Assembly: GCF_016904955.1 (NCBI RefSeq)
Contig: NZ_JADIKE010000037.1
Coordinates: forward strand, 1 to 64,000
Direction: 5' to 3'
Origin: Dyella flava
Lineage (GTDB): Bacteria; Pseudomonadota; Gammaproteobacteria; Xanthomonadales; Rhodanobacteraceae
DNA: 64,000 bases
Position 1 is the first letter of the stretch; each line of letters opens with the position of its first letter. Under the pieces are notes generated by a model. That model ran no database searches. It worked only from the letters and a program-made list of their open reading frames with translations, and was not told where the DNA came from. The translations under genes were made by a program, and so were the position numbers. Positions 40,934 to 48,722 of this stretch are shown piece by piece.

Positions 40934-42931
40934 ATGTTCGAGCGCGTACTGATTGCTAACCGCGGCGAGATCGCCTGCCGCGTGATCCGCACCTGCCGTC
41001 GGCTGGGTATCCACACCATTGCGGTCTATTCGGAAGCAGATAAGGACGCGCAGCACGTACGGCTGGCCGACGAGGCGTGGCCGATCGGCGGCCCGCGCCC
41101 GGCCGACTCCTATCTGCGCGGCGATGCGATTCTGGACGTCGCAAAAAAATCCGGTGCGCAGGCCATCCACCCCGGCTACGGATTTCTGTCCGAGAACACC
41201 GGTTTTGCACGCGCCTGTACCGATGCCGGCATCGCTTTTATCGGCCCGCGCCCGGAGAGCATCGATGCCATGGGTTCCAAGGCAGCGGCCAAGGCCTTGA
41301 TGGAAAAGCATCAGGTTCCGCTGGTGCCGGGTTATCACGGCGACAATCAGGACGCCGCTTTCCTTGAGGAACAGGCACGCAAGACCGGCTTTCCGTTGAT
41401 GATCAAGGCGGCGGCGGGCGGTGGCGGCAAAGGCATGCGCATCGTGCGCACCGAAAAGGAGTTCGCCGACGCGTTGGCGTCCGCGCAACGCGAAGCCGCC
41501 AGTTCATTTGGCGATACGCGGGTGATCCTTGAGCGTTATGTCGAGCATCCGCGCCACGTCGAATTCCAGGTGTTCGGCGATACCCACGGCAACGTGATCC
41601 ATCTGAACGAGCGCGAGTGCTCCGCGCAGCGCCGCTATCAGAAGGTACTGGAAGAAACACCGTCGCCGTTCCTCACGCCCGAACGCCGCAAAGCGATGGG
41701 CGAAGCGGCGGTGGCGTCGGCCAAGGCCGTGAATTACGTCGGCGCCGGGACGGTGGAATTCATCGTGGGGCAGGACGGCACGTTCTTCTTCATGGAGATG
41801 AACACCCGCCTGCAAGTGGAGCATCCGGTTACCGAGGAAACGCTGGGGCTGGACCTGGTCGAGTGGCAACTACGCATTGCCGCGGGTGAAACCTTGCCGT
41901 TGCAGCAGGAGCAGATCCGCGCTCGCGGGCACGCCATCGAGGTGCGCTTGTATGCGGAAGATCCCGACCAGAACTTCCTGCCCGGCTCCGGCAAGCTGCG
42001 CACGCTCAAACTGCCCTCGCCTTCCCGTCATGTCCGCCTGGACGGCGGCGTGGTCGAAGGCGACACGGTAACGATTTTTTATGATCCGATGATCGCCAAG
42101 CTGATCGTGTACGACGCCGATCGCACGCAGGCTTTACAACGCCTGCGTGAAGCGCTGGCCGAGTGCGACATCGTCGGACCGAAATCCAACATCGCCTTCC
42201 TGGAGCGGCTGGTGCGCCATCCGGTGGTGATCGAAGGCCGCATCGACACTGGCTATCTGGATCGCCACCTTAGCGAATTTCTTACCGGCGATGCCGCACC
42301 CTCGGATCATGTCCTGTTTGCTGCCGCCACCGCTGCCCTGCTTCACGATGAAAAAACCATCGTCAACGACGCCCTGCGCAGCGACGATCCCTATTCACCG
42401 TGGTCGCGCGCCGATGCCTGGCGCATCGGCCACGCCGGCAAGCGCATCGTGGCGCTTTCGTTGCGCGAGCAGCGTTACGAAATCGAAGCGCATGGCCATG
42501 ACGGCAACTACCAATTGCAGTACGGCGAGTCACACGGCGAGGTGCAGGGTGCGCGCCATGCCAACGGCATCCTCAGCGTGCGCATCGACGGCGAGGGCAT
42601 TCGCGTACCGGTGCACGCCGACCAGGAGCGAATATCCCTGCACGATGTCAACGGACAGCGCCACGCATTCGTTCGTGCACCTGCGTTCATCTGGCAATCG
42701 AAAGAAGCCGGCGACACGAGCCATATCATTGCACCCATGCCTGGACGCATTGTTTTGGTAAAAACTCAGATCGGCGACAACGTTGAGAAAGACCAGGAGC
42801 TGCTAGTGATGGAAGCCATGAAAATGGAGCTGGCCTTGAAGGCACCCCGCGCAGGCACCATTGAGGCCGTAAGTGCTACGCAGGGCGAGTTTGTGGAAGC
42901 AGACACCGTGCTGGTTCGTTTCAAACCGTGA
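40934..42931 (+). CDS. liuD: Methylcrotonyl-CoA carboxylase, biotin-carrying subunit
   Basis: A 665-residue biotin carboxylase/biotin carrier protein. The ATP-grasp carboxylase occupies residues 1-450: FERVLIANRGEIACRVIRT, AAAGGGGKGMRIV as the Gly-rich ATP loop, EMNTRLQVEHPVTE. The BT-like middle domain is followed by a C-terminal biotinyl domain with the attachment motif EAMKMEL near residue 628. It carboxylates biotin and supplies LiuB. Combined with liuC upstream and liuE immediately downstream, the methylcrotonyl assignment is favoured over propionyl or acetyl carboxylase. Confidence 0.93.
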   Translation: MFERVLIANRGEIACRVIRTCRRLGIHTIAVYSEADKDAQHVRLADEAWPIGGPRPADSYLRGDAILDVAKKSGAQAIHPGYGFLSENTGFARACTDAGIAFIGPRPESIDAMGSKAAAKALMEKHQVPLVPGYHGDNQDAAFLEEQARKTGFPLMIKAAAGGGGKGMRIVRTEKEFADALASAQREAASSFGDTRVILERYVEHPRHVEFQVFGDTHGNVIHLNERECSAQRRYQKVLEETPSPFLTPERRKAMGEAAVASAKAVNYVGAGTVEFIVGQDGTFFFMEMNTRLQVEHPVTEETLGLDLVEWQLRIAAGETLPLQQEQIRARGHAIEVRLYAEDPDQNFLPGSGKLRTLKLPSPSRHVRLDGGVVEGDTVTIFYDPMIAKLIVYDADRTQALQRLREALAECDIVGPKSNIAFLERLVRHPVVIEGRIDTGYLDRHLSEFLTGDAAPSDHVLFAAATAALLHDEKTIVNDALRSDDPYSPWSRADAWRIGHAGKRIVALSLREQRYEIEAHGHDGNYQLQYGESHGEVQGARHANGILSVRIDGEGIRVPVHADQERISLHDVNGQRHAFVRAPAFIWQSKEAGDTSHIIAPMPGRIVLVKTQIGDNVEKDQELLVMEAMKMELALKAPRAGTIEAVSATQGEFVEADTVLVRFKP

Positions 42932-42964
42932 ACGTGAATATTGGCCCGGTAGCAGGAGCTTCGC

Positions 42965-43861
42965 ATGAACGCCTCTGAAGTCCGCATCGTTGAAGTCGGC
43001 CCGCGCGATGGGCTGCAGAACGAGAAGACCTTGCTGCCGTCTGATGTAAAAATCGCGTTGATCGACCGGCTGTCGACCACCGGACTGAAAACCATCGAGG
43101 CCACCAGTTTCGTCAGCGCACGCTGGGTGCCGCAGCTGGCCGATGCGGATGAAGTGTTCCGCAAGATCCGCAAAGTGCCGGGCGTAGGCTATCCCGTATT
43201 GGTGCCGAACGAACATGGCTACCGCCTTGCGCGGACGGCCGGTGCGACCGAAGTATCGGTATTCACGGCGGCCTCGGAAGCGTTTAACCGCGCCAACATC
43301 AATGCCACCATCGCTGAATCGTTGCAGCGCTTCCAGCCGGTGCTGGAACGCGCCAAGGCAGATGGCGTGAAAGTGCGCGGCTACGTATCCACCGCACTCG
43401 GCTGTCCGTATCAAGGCGAGGTGCCGGTGGCCGACGTGGTCCGCGTGGCGAAGAGCCTGTACGAGATGGGCTGCTACGAAATCTCGCTGGGCGACACCAT
43501 TGGCGTCGGTACGCCGGTGAAGGCACGCGCCATGTTGCACGCTGTCGCGCAGGAAATTCCGATTCACGCCCTGGCCGTGCATTTCCACGATACCTATGGC
43601 CAGGCACTGGCGAACATCCTCGCCTGCCTGGATGAAGGCGTGCGCGTGGTTGACAGTGCCGTCTCCGGAACCGGCGGCTGTCCGTATGCCAAAGGCGCTA
43701 CCGGCAATGTCGCCAGTGAGGATGTGGTGTACATGCTGCACGGCATCGGCATGCAGACCGGTATCAATCTGGATCTGCTGGTCGCCACCGGCGCATGGCT
43801 GGCTGCCCAACTCAACAAGCCCACCGCCAGCCGCGTGACCAAGGCGCGTACGACCGCCTGA
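42965..43861 (+). CDS. liuE: Hydroxymethylglutaryl-CoA lyase
   Basis: A 298-residue TIM-barrel lyase splitting HMG-CoA into acetyl-CoA and acetoacetate, the last leucine-specific step. VEVGPRDGLQNEK holds the metal and catalytic Arg-Asp, FVSARWVPQLADADEV and HFHDTYGQALAN follow, and the active-site Cys is in SGTGGCPYAKGATGN. AGGAG precedes the ATG, which lies 33 bases after liuD. Confidence 0.95.
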   Translation: MNASEVRIVEVGPRDGLQNEKTLLPSDVKIALIDRLSTTGLKTIEATSFVSARWVPQLADADEVFRKIRKVPGVGYPVLVPNEHGYRLARTAGATEVSVFTAASEAFNRANINATIAESLQRFQPVLERAKADGVKVRGYVSTALGCPYQGEVPVADVVRVAKSLYEMGCYEISLGDTIGVGTPVKARAMLHAVAQEIPIHALAVHFHDTYGQALANILACLDEGVRVVDSAVSGTGGCPYAKGATGNVASEDVVYMLHGIGMQTGINLDLLVATGAWLAAQLNKPTASRVTKARTTA

Positions 43862-43872
43862 AGAAGCAGTTC

Positions 43873-43905
43873 GGGTTCAATCCCGGATGTGATCCGGGTG
43901 AACCC
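43873..43905. terminator. Nested hairpin after liuE
   Basis: An inner stem CCCGGAT-GTG-ATCCGGG (43882-43898) is enclosed by arms GGGTTCA (43873-43879) and TGAACCC (43899-43905). It is 11 bases after the liuE stop. There is no T-tract. It resembles the CCCCGGA-TCCGGGG repeat family. Confidence 0.55.
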
Positions 43906-43962
43906 AGGCAACCCAACGATCGTCACTCCTCAGCGTTGGGTGCGAACTGGTACTTTGTCGTC

Positions 43963-44448
43963 ATGCCCAATTTTCTCATTCGCCCGATCGAGCCGCGCGA
44001 CAATGCCGCGGTAGCCGCCATCATCCGTACCGTCATGCCAGAATTCGGCGCCGACGGTCCCGGCTTCGCCATCCATGACGCCGAAGTGGATGATATGCAC
44101 GCATCCTATGCACGCGCACGTAGTGCCTACTTCGTGGTGGAGCGCGATGGCGCCGTGATCGGTGGCGGCGGTATCGCCCCGCTGGACGGCGGCGACGCCG
44201 ATGTTTGCGAACTGCGCAAGATGTACTTTCTGCCCGCAGCGCGCGGCATTGGCGCCGGCACCAGCATGATGCAACGTTGCCTGGATGCCGCACGCCGCTT
44301 CGATTTCAAGCGTTGTTACCTTGAAACCCTCACCGGCATGGATGCCGCGCAGGCGTTGTATCGGAAACACGGGTTCACGACGCTGGCTGCACCCATGGGT
44401 GGCACCGGGCATTTCAGCTGCGACCGCTTTTATATTCTGGAGCTGTAA
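43963..44448 (+). CDS. GNAT-family acetyltransferase
   Basis: A 161-residue N-acetyltransferase: IRPIEPRDNAAVAAIIR at the start, CELRKMYFLPAARGIGAGT containing the acetyl-CoA pyrophosphate loop (R-G-I-G-A-G), then LETLTGMDAAQALYRKHGF. The type with this layout often acts on amino acids or small amines, but the substrate is unknown. The ATG at 43963 lacks an obvious ribosome site. Confidence 0.85.
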   Translation: MPNFLIRPIEPRDNAAVAAIIRTVMPEFGADGPGFAIHDAEVDDMHASYARARSAYFVVERDGAVIGGGGIAPLDGGDADVCELRKMYFLPAARGIGAGTSMMQRCLDAARRFDFKRCYLETLTGMDAAQALYRKHGFTTLAAPMGGTGHFSCDRFYILEL

Positions 44449-44538
44449 AGTCACCAAAAAACTGGATAACCCGCTTTGCCTTGGTAAAGCCCTCCGCCCT
44501 CGCCGGCACGACAGGCTGTGATACATGAGGTACACCGA

Positions 44539-45144
44539 ATGAGATCGGCCATACCCCACTACGATCCTGAAGTCGATGCCTACATCGCACAGGCGCCCGA
44601 CTTTGCCCGCCCCATCCTCGAACATCTGCGCGCTGTCGTTCATGCCACTTGTCCGGAGGTGGAAGAAGCCATCAAGTGGCGCTCCCCGCATTTCAGCTAC
44701 AAAGGAAGCCTGATATGCGCCATGGCGGCGTTCAAGCAGCACTGTGGTTTTCACTTCCGGCACTACCGGGAAGTGGTTGGCACCTCGGCCGACGAAGGCA
44801 TGGGCCAGTTCGGCAAAATCGTTTCGGTGAAAGAGCTGCCGAGCAAGAAGGAACTCACTGCTTACATCCGCAAGGCGATGGCCTTGAAAGATACCGGCAG
44901 CCAGGCGCTTCGCCCAAAGGTCGGGCCCAAGCCGCCGCCGAAGCTACCCGCCGATTTCGGCGCGCTACTGAAAAAGCACGCTGCCGCACGCAAGCACTAC
45001 GAAGCCTTCAGCCCCAGCGCGCAACGCGAATACGTCGAGTGGATCATCGAAGCCAAGACCGATGCCACCCGGCAAAAACGCATGGCCACCGCCTTAGAAT
45101 GGCTGGCTGAAGGCAAACACCGTAACTGGAAATACATGAAATGA
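44539..45144 (+). CDS. DUF1801/YdeI-family protein
   Basis: A 201-residue cytoplasmic protein. The N-terminal half matches the DUF1801 fold (ILEHLRAVVHATCPEVEEAI, KWRSPHFSYKGSLICAMAAF, HCGFHFRHY). The C-terminal half is the OmdA/YdeI type (LPADFGALLKKHAAARKHYE, FSPSAQREYVEWIIEAKTDA, TRQKRMATALEWLAEGK). Relatives are linked to stress and antimicrobial-peptide resistance, but the mechanism is not known. The ATG at 44539 has TGAGGT upstream and is preferred to a GTG at 44518. The stop overlaps the next gene (ATGA). Confidence 0.85.
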   Translation: MRSAIPHYDPEVDAYIAQAPDFARPILEHLRAVVHATCPEVEEAIKWRSPHFSYKGSLICAMAAFKQHCGFHFRHYREVVGTSADEGMGQFGKIVSVKELPSKKELTAYIRKAMALKDTGSQALRPKVGPKPPPKLPADFGALLKKHAAARKHYEAFSPSAQREYVEWIIEAKTDATRQKRMATALEWLAEGKHRNWKYMK

Positions 45145-45707
45145 TCCGCATCGCTCGCGCCGAAGACGCCGAAGCCATCCACGCTATCTACGCACCCACC
45201 ATTACCGATACGGCGATCACGTTCGAAACAGAGCTACCCGGTGCGGAAGCGATGCGCCAACGCATTCTGACCCGCCTGCAACACTATCCCTGGCTGGTGT
45301 GGGAAGAAGACGGCGAAGTGCTGGCTTATGCCTACGCCACGCGTTTCCGTGAACGTGCTGCGTACGATTGGATTGCCGAAACGTCGATCTATGTGCATGC
45401 CAATGCCCGGCGCCGCGGGATTGCACGACATCTTTATCGCGTGCTGCTCGATGTGATGCGTTTGCAAGGCATCAACCAGGCTGTTGGCGTGATCACGCTG
45501 CCTGGCGACGTGAGTGTGTCGCTGCATGAAACCATGGGCTTCACCACTGCAGGCGTCTGGCGCAAGGCCGGATACAAGCTCGGACAATGGTGGGATGTAG
45601 GGGTGTGGCAGAAGGAATTGCAGCCACCAGCCAATCCGCCGTCGGCAGTCCTTGCGTTCTCGTCGATGCTTCCATCGACGGCATTGCACCGCGCGCTCCA
45701 GATCTGA
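45141..45707 (+). CDS. Phosphinothricin-type N-acetyltransferase
   Basis: A 188-residue GNAT enzyme: IRIARAEDAEAIHAIYAP, ITFETELP, AYATRFRERAAYDWIAETSIYV, then the acetyl-CoA site RRRGIARHLYRVLL, and a C-terminal LHETMGFTTAGVWRKAGYKL, then GQWWDVGVWQKEL. These are all family hallmarks. Members acetylate amino-acid analogues such as phosphinothricin or methionine sulfoximine/sulfone. It is translationally coupled to the YdeI-like gene. The last 20 residues extend past the usual end. Confidence 0.9.
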   Translation: MIRIARAEDAEAIHAIYAPTITDTAITFETELPGAEAMRQRILTRLQHYPWLVWEEDGEVLAYAYATRFRERAAYDWIAETSIYVHANARRRGIARHLYRVLLDVMRLQGINQAVGVITLPGDVSVSLHETMGFTTAGVWRKAGYKLGQWWDVGVWQKELQPPANPPSAVLAFSSMLPSTALHRALQI

Positions 45708-45968
45708 AGCCTACGTCGCCGGCCAAGAAGCCTGCAGGCACGCGAGAGCCATCGCGCCGCGCCAGTGCAAACTGCCCGCAAAGGTGGCCATCAGCGTAAA
45801 CGCCCCGAAACCCAGCCATCACTGACACGCCTCTGCGGAGTTACCGACACACGCCGCATTAAAAGCCCTCATCCCGATTGGGATTGCGCGCATGCCAAAG
45901 ATCGACGCATTAGTGCGCAATAGTCCGGCGTCAACAACGGCGCCCTTCAATCAAATGGAGATGGACTT

Positions 45969-46490
45969 ATGGGTATTCGTTCAATCAACTTCAACATCGT
46001 GTTCCTGGGCCTGACCACACTTGTCGTTTTATGCATGACGGCACAAGTCATGGCCAAAAATGCGGCCGGATCATACTCACGTGATGCCGGACCTTATGTC
46101 GACATGGATGACTACTTGCAGGGCTCACAGCGGGACGCCTGGTCGGATGCAACCTATTTTCTGATGAAAAATTTCAACGACGTTTGCGGCGATACCTTCT
46201 GCGAAGGCGAGTATTCCAATATCCAGGAATTGCGATATCGCTGCTCGGTCGATGCCAATACAGGCATAGTGGGTGAATGCGCCTGGCTGTTTGCCGCGAG
46301 TGAGGAACAGATCAACCCAATCGATGGCAAAATCATTGCACAGCCCAAAATATGGGCATGCGTCTCGCCGCTCGCTCCGCAGACGCATGCAGTCGATCTT
46401 GTTCAGGCACTTGCCAATCAGCGGCCATTGTTTAGCGAACTCCCACAGACCGATGAGTCCCTTTTCGACGGCCTGATCGATTGTCTCTGA
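45969..46490 (+). CDS. Hypothetical exported protein
   Basis: A 173-residue protein I do not recognise. A signal peptide (residues about 1-29, LGLTTLVVLCMTAQVMA) precedes a mature part with seven or so Cys residues, several in CGDTFCEG and the later CSVDANTG, ECAWLF and WACVS, suggesting disulfides in the periplasm. It is rich in acidic residues. GGAGATGG lies before the ATG. The DNA is less GC-rich than its neighbours. A hairpin terminator follows. Confidence 0.75.
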   Translation: MGIRSINFNIVFLGLTTLVVLCMTAQVMAKNAAGSYSRDAGPYVDMDDYLQGSQRDAWSDATYFLMKNFNDVCGDTFCEGEYSNIQELRYRCSVDANTGIVGECAWLFAASEEQINPIDGKIIAQPKIWACVSPLAPQTHAVDLVQALANQRPLFSELPQTDESLFDGLIDCL

Positions 46491-46510
46491 GCGACACGCT
46501 CATACAGAGC

Positions 46511-46537
46511 AAGCCGCGGCGACACCCGCCGCGGCTT
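46511..46537. terminator. Hairpin terminator between convergent genes
   Basis: A perfect 11-base stem AAGCCGCGGCG / CGCCGCGGCTT with an ACACC loop lies between the exported-protein gene and the convergent RcnB-like gene. Only a short T run follows on either side. Confidence 0.65.
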
Positions 46538-46560
46538 GCCTCCTCCCACAGGGGTCACGC

Positions 46561-46899
46561 TCAGTGGCTGGCCGCGATAATGCTCAGAATCGCGCCGGTC
46601 GTAACCGCTGCCAGCAGGAAATCGCCGTTATCACTGCGGATGTATTGATAACCGCGCGGCGGCGGCTTCAGGCGATAGCGGCGCCAATCACTGACCACGT
46701 AACTGCCGCGGCGATATTGTGCAGGGACGTAGCCGCCGCGCTTGTACCAGCCTTCATGGCGCCCCTGGTCGTACATGCCGCGATAGCGAGGCGCCGGTGG
46801 CGGGGGCGGCGGGCCAGGGCGATAAGCCTGAGCCAGGGCAAACTGTGACGAGACGAGCATCACGCCGCAAAAGGCGATCACTCCCAGTTGTTTCTTCAT
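46561..46899 (-). CDS. RcnB-family periplasmic protein
   Basis: A 112-residue exported protein with a signal peptide ending FALAQ (residue about 24), a Pro stretch (PGPPPPPPAPRYRG), and the RcnB-like core: KRGGYVPAQYRRGSYVVSDW, RYRLKPPPRGYQYIRSDNGD. A final hydrophobic FLLAAVTTGAILSIIAA follows. In E. coli RcnB affects nickel/cobalt homeostasis; here the role is not known. AGGAG is upstream of the ATG at 46899. Confidence 0.85.
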   Translation of the reverse strand: MKKQLGVIAFCGVMLVSSQFALAQAYRPGPPPPPPAPRYRGMYDQGRHEGWYKRGGYVPAQYRRGSYVVSDWRRYRLKPPPRGYQYIRSDNGDFLLAAVTTGAILSIIAASH

Positions 46900-47142
46900 G
46901 ACGTACTCCTCGTTGGGATAAAACTGCACGGGAATCGCATGGGACACTCTCCTTGTGGCGGGTACGGCAATCCATGGCTTTGCTGGTGCCGTCTCGAAGT
47001 CATGGCCTCGATGCGAACGACAAGATTGCGTCAGCGTCCCGAATGCTACGTGAATATTCCGTCGCGCTGTTCAGCCGAGGACCCGAAGCGGTCCCCGTGG
47101 CCGGTGCGCTACCATTGCGTTTTTCAGTTCCCGGGAACGCCC

Positions 47143-47910
47143 ATGCAGCTCAATCAAGTCAAGGCCATCATTACCGGCGGCGCCTCCGGCCTCGGCCACG
47201 CAGTCGCCCAGCACCTGGTAGCGAACGGCGGCCAGGTCACCCTGTTCGACGTCAATGAGGAAAAGGGTCAGGAAGCCGCCAAAGCCCTGGGTGGCAGCGC
47301 ACGCTTCTTCCGCACCGATGTCACCTCGGAAGACGGCGTCGCCGCCAATGTGGCGGCGGCCCGTGACGCCATGGGCGGCCTGAATGTGGTGGTCAACTGC
47401 GCGGGCATCCTGGGGGCCGGCCGCATGCTGGGCAAGGAAGGCCCGATGGCGCTGGGTACCTTCGCCACCACGGTGATGGTGAACCTCGTTGGCAGCTTCA
47501 ATGTCGCCAAGGCTGGTGCGTCGCTGATGCAACACAATGAAGTCGGTGAAGACGGCGAACGCGGCGTCATCATCAACACCGCCAGCGTGGCCGCTTACGA
47601 AGGACAGGTCGGCCAGGCCGCCTACTCCGCCTCCAAGGGTGGCGTGGTCGGCATGACCCTGCCGATGGCACGCGAGCTCTCGCGCTTCGGCATTCGCGTG
47701 GCGACCATTGCGCCGGGCATCTTCTGGACCCCGATGGTCGACGGCATGCCGCCGCAGGTGCAGGAATCGCTGTCCGCATCGATCCCCTTCCCCTCGCGCC
47801 TGGGCAAGCCGGACGAATACGCCTCGACGGTCGCGTTTATCCTTGGCAATCGCTATATCAACGGCGAGACGATTCGTCTGGATGGCGCGGTACGGTTGCA
47901 GCCCAAGTGA
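47143..47910 (+). CDS. HSD10-like 3-hydroxyacyl-CoA dehydrogenase
   Basis: A 255-residue short-chain dehydrogenase with ITGGASGLGHAVAQHL for NAD (residues about 9-24), NCAG, and Ser/Tyr/Lys in TASVAAYEGQVGQAAYSASK. The last segment is characteristic of the HSD17B10 group, which oxidises 2-methyl-3-hydroxybutyryl-CoA in isoleucine breakdown and straight-chain 3-hydroxyacyl-CoA. That fits the branched-chain theme of the window. The ATG at 47143 is the start that begins the NAD fold. Confidence 0.88.
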   Translation: MQLNQVKAIITGGASGLGHAVAQHLVANGGQVTLFDVNEEKGQEAAKALGGSARFFRTDVTSEDGVAANVAAARDAMGGLNVVVNCAGILGAGRMLGKEGPMALGTFATTVMVNLVGSFNVAKAGASLMQHNEVGEDGERGVIINTASVAAYEGQVGQAAYSASKGGVVGMTLPMARELSRFGIRVATIAPGIFWTPMVDGMPPQVQESLSASIPFPSRLGKPDEYASTVAFILGNRYINGETIRLDGAVRLQPK

Positions 47911-47913
47911 CAG

Positions 47914-48020
47914 GAGTGAGTGGAGAGGAGTGAGAAGTAGAAAGGCCCTGACTCGCTTCACTCCCCCATTCGTCATTTACGCAAGCTTTTCTCTTACTCC
48001 TCTTCACTAACTACTCACTC
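47914..48020. repeat. Purine/pyrimidine inverted repeat before efpL
   Basis: A purine-rich arm (47914-47943, GAGTGAGTGGAGAGGAGTGA and on) is mirrored by a pyrimidine-rich arm (47987-48020, TTTTCTCTTACTCCTCTTCA and on). The stem is imperfect, with about 43 bases between the arms. The right arm ends ten bases before the efpL start codon. Confidence 0.65.
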
Positions 48021-48029
48021 TTCGCTCTT

Positions 48030-48593
48030 ATGAAAGCTTCCGACGTCAAGAAAGCCAACGTCATCGAACACGAAGGTACCGTCTACCAGGTGCGCGATAT
48101 CGAGCGCAGCTCGCCAACGGCGCGTGGCGGCAACGTCACTTTCCGCTTCACCTTGTATTCGATTCCGGGCGGGCGCAAGTTCGACCTCAGCCTGCGCGCT
48201 GACGACGACCTGAAAGAAGTGGATTTGGCGCGCCGACCGGCCAACTTCTCGTACATGGATGGCGATGCGTTCGTGTTCATGGACAACGAGGACTACACGC
48301 AATACACGCTTGGCCCGGAAGTGGTCGGCGACAACGCCGGTTACATCGTGGAAGGCCTGGAAGGCTATTACGTGCAAGTGATCGACGATGCGCCGGTCGG
48401 CTTGCAGGTACCCACCAGCGTGATGCTGACCGTGGTCGACACCGCCCCGGAGCTGAAGGGCGCCAGCGCCACCAAGCGCACCAAGCCCGCCAAGCTCAAC
48501 ACCGGCATCGAAATCCAGGTACCTGAGTACATCACCAACGATGAGAAGGTGTGGGTGAATACGCTGACGGGTGAATTTGCCGGTCGCGCCTGA
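48030..48593 (+). CDS. efpL: Elongation factor P-like protein EfpL (YeiP)
   Basis: A 187-residue three-domain EF-P paralogue that relieves ribosome stalling, as known for the family. The tip loop of domain I reads [10 protein letters not shown] (residues about 27-36); EfpL-type proteins have the longer SPTARG loop with Arg in place of the modified Lys or Arg of EF-P. Domain II has [20 protein letters not shown], and domain III ends [20 protein letters not shown]. No Shine-Dalgarno sequence is seen before the ATG; the leader is pyrimidine-rich. Confidence 0.93.
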   Translation: MKASDVKKANVIEHEGTVYQVRDIERSSPTARGGNVTFRFTLYSIPGGRKFDLSLRADDDLKEVDLARRPANFSYMDGDAFVFMDNEDYTQYTLGPEVVGDNAGYIVEGLEGYYVQVIDDAPVGLQVPTSVMLTVVDTAPELKGASATKRTKPAKLNTGIEIQVPEYITNDEKVWVNTLTGEFAGRA

Positions 48594-48599
48594 GACTAC

Positions 48600-48639
48600 G
48601 GCGTATCACCCTCCCCCTTCAAGGAGAGGGTGATACGCC
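48600..48639. terminator. Hairpin after efpL
   Basis: A 14-base perfect stem GGCGTATCACCCTC / GAGGGTGATACGCC encloses a 12-base loop. It begins six bases after the efpL stop. The core is the CCCTC-GAGGG repeat seen in other gaps. Confidence 0.65.
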
Positions 48640-48722
48640 TACTGCTTTGTCATTTGATCGACAGGCGACATCGTCCTCACCGGTAAGGCAGAATCGGGCC
48701 ATCGAAGGCATCGTTCCCCGCC

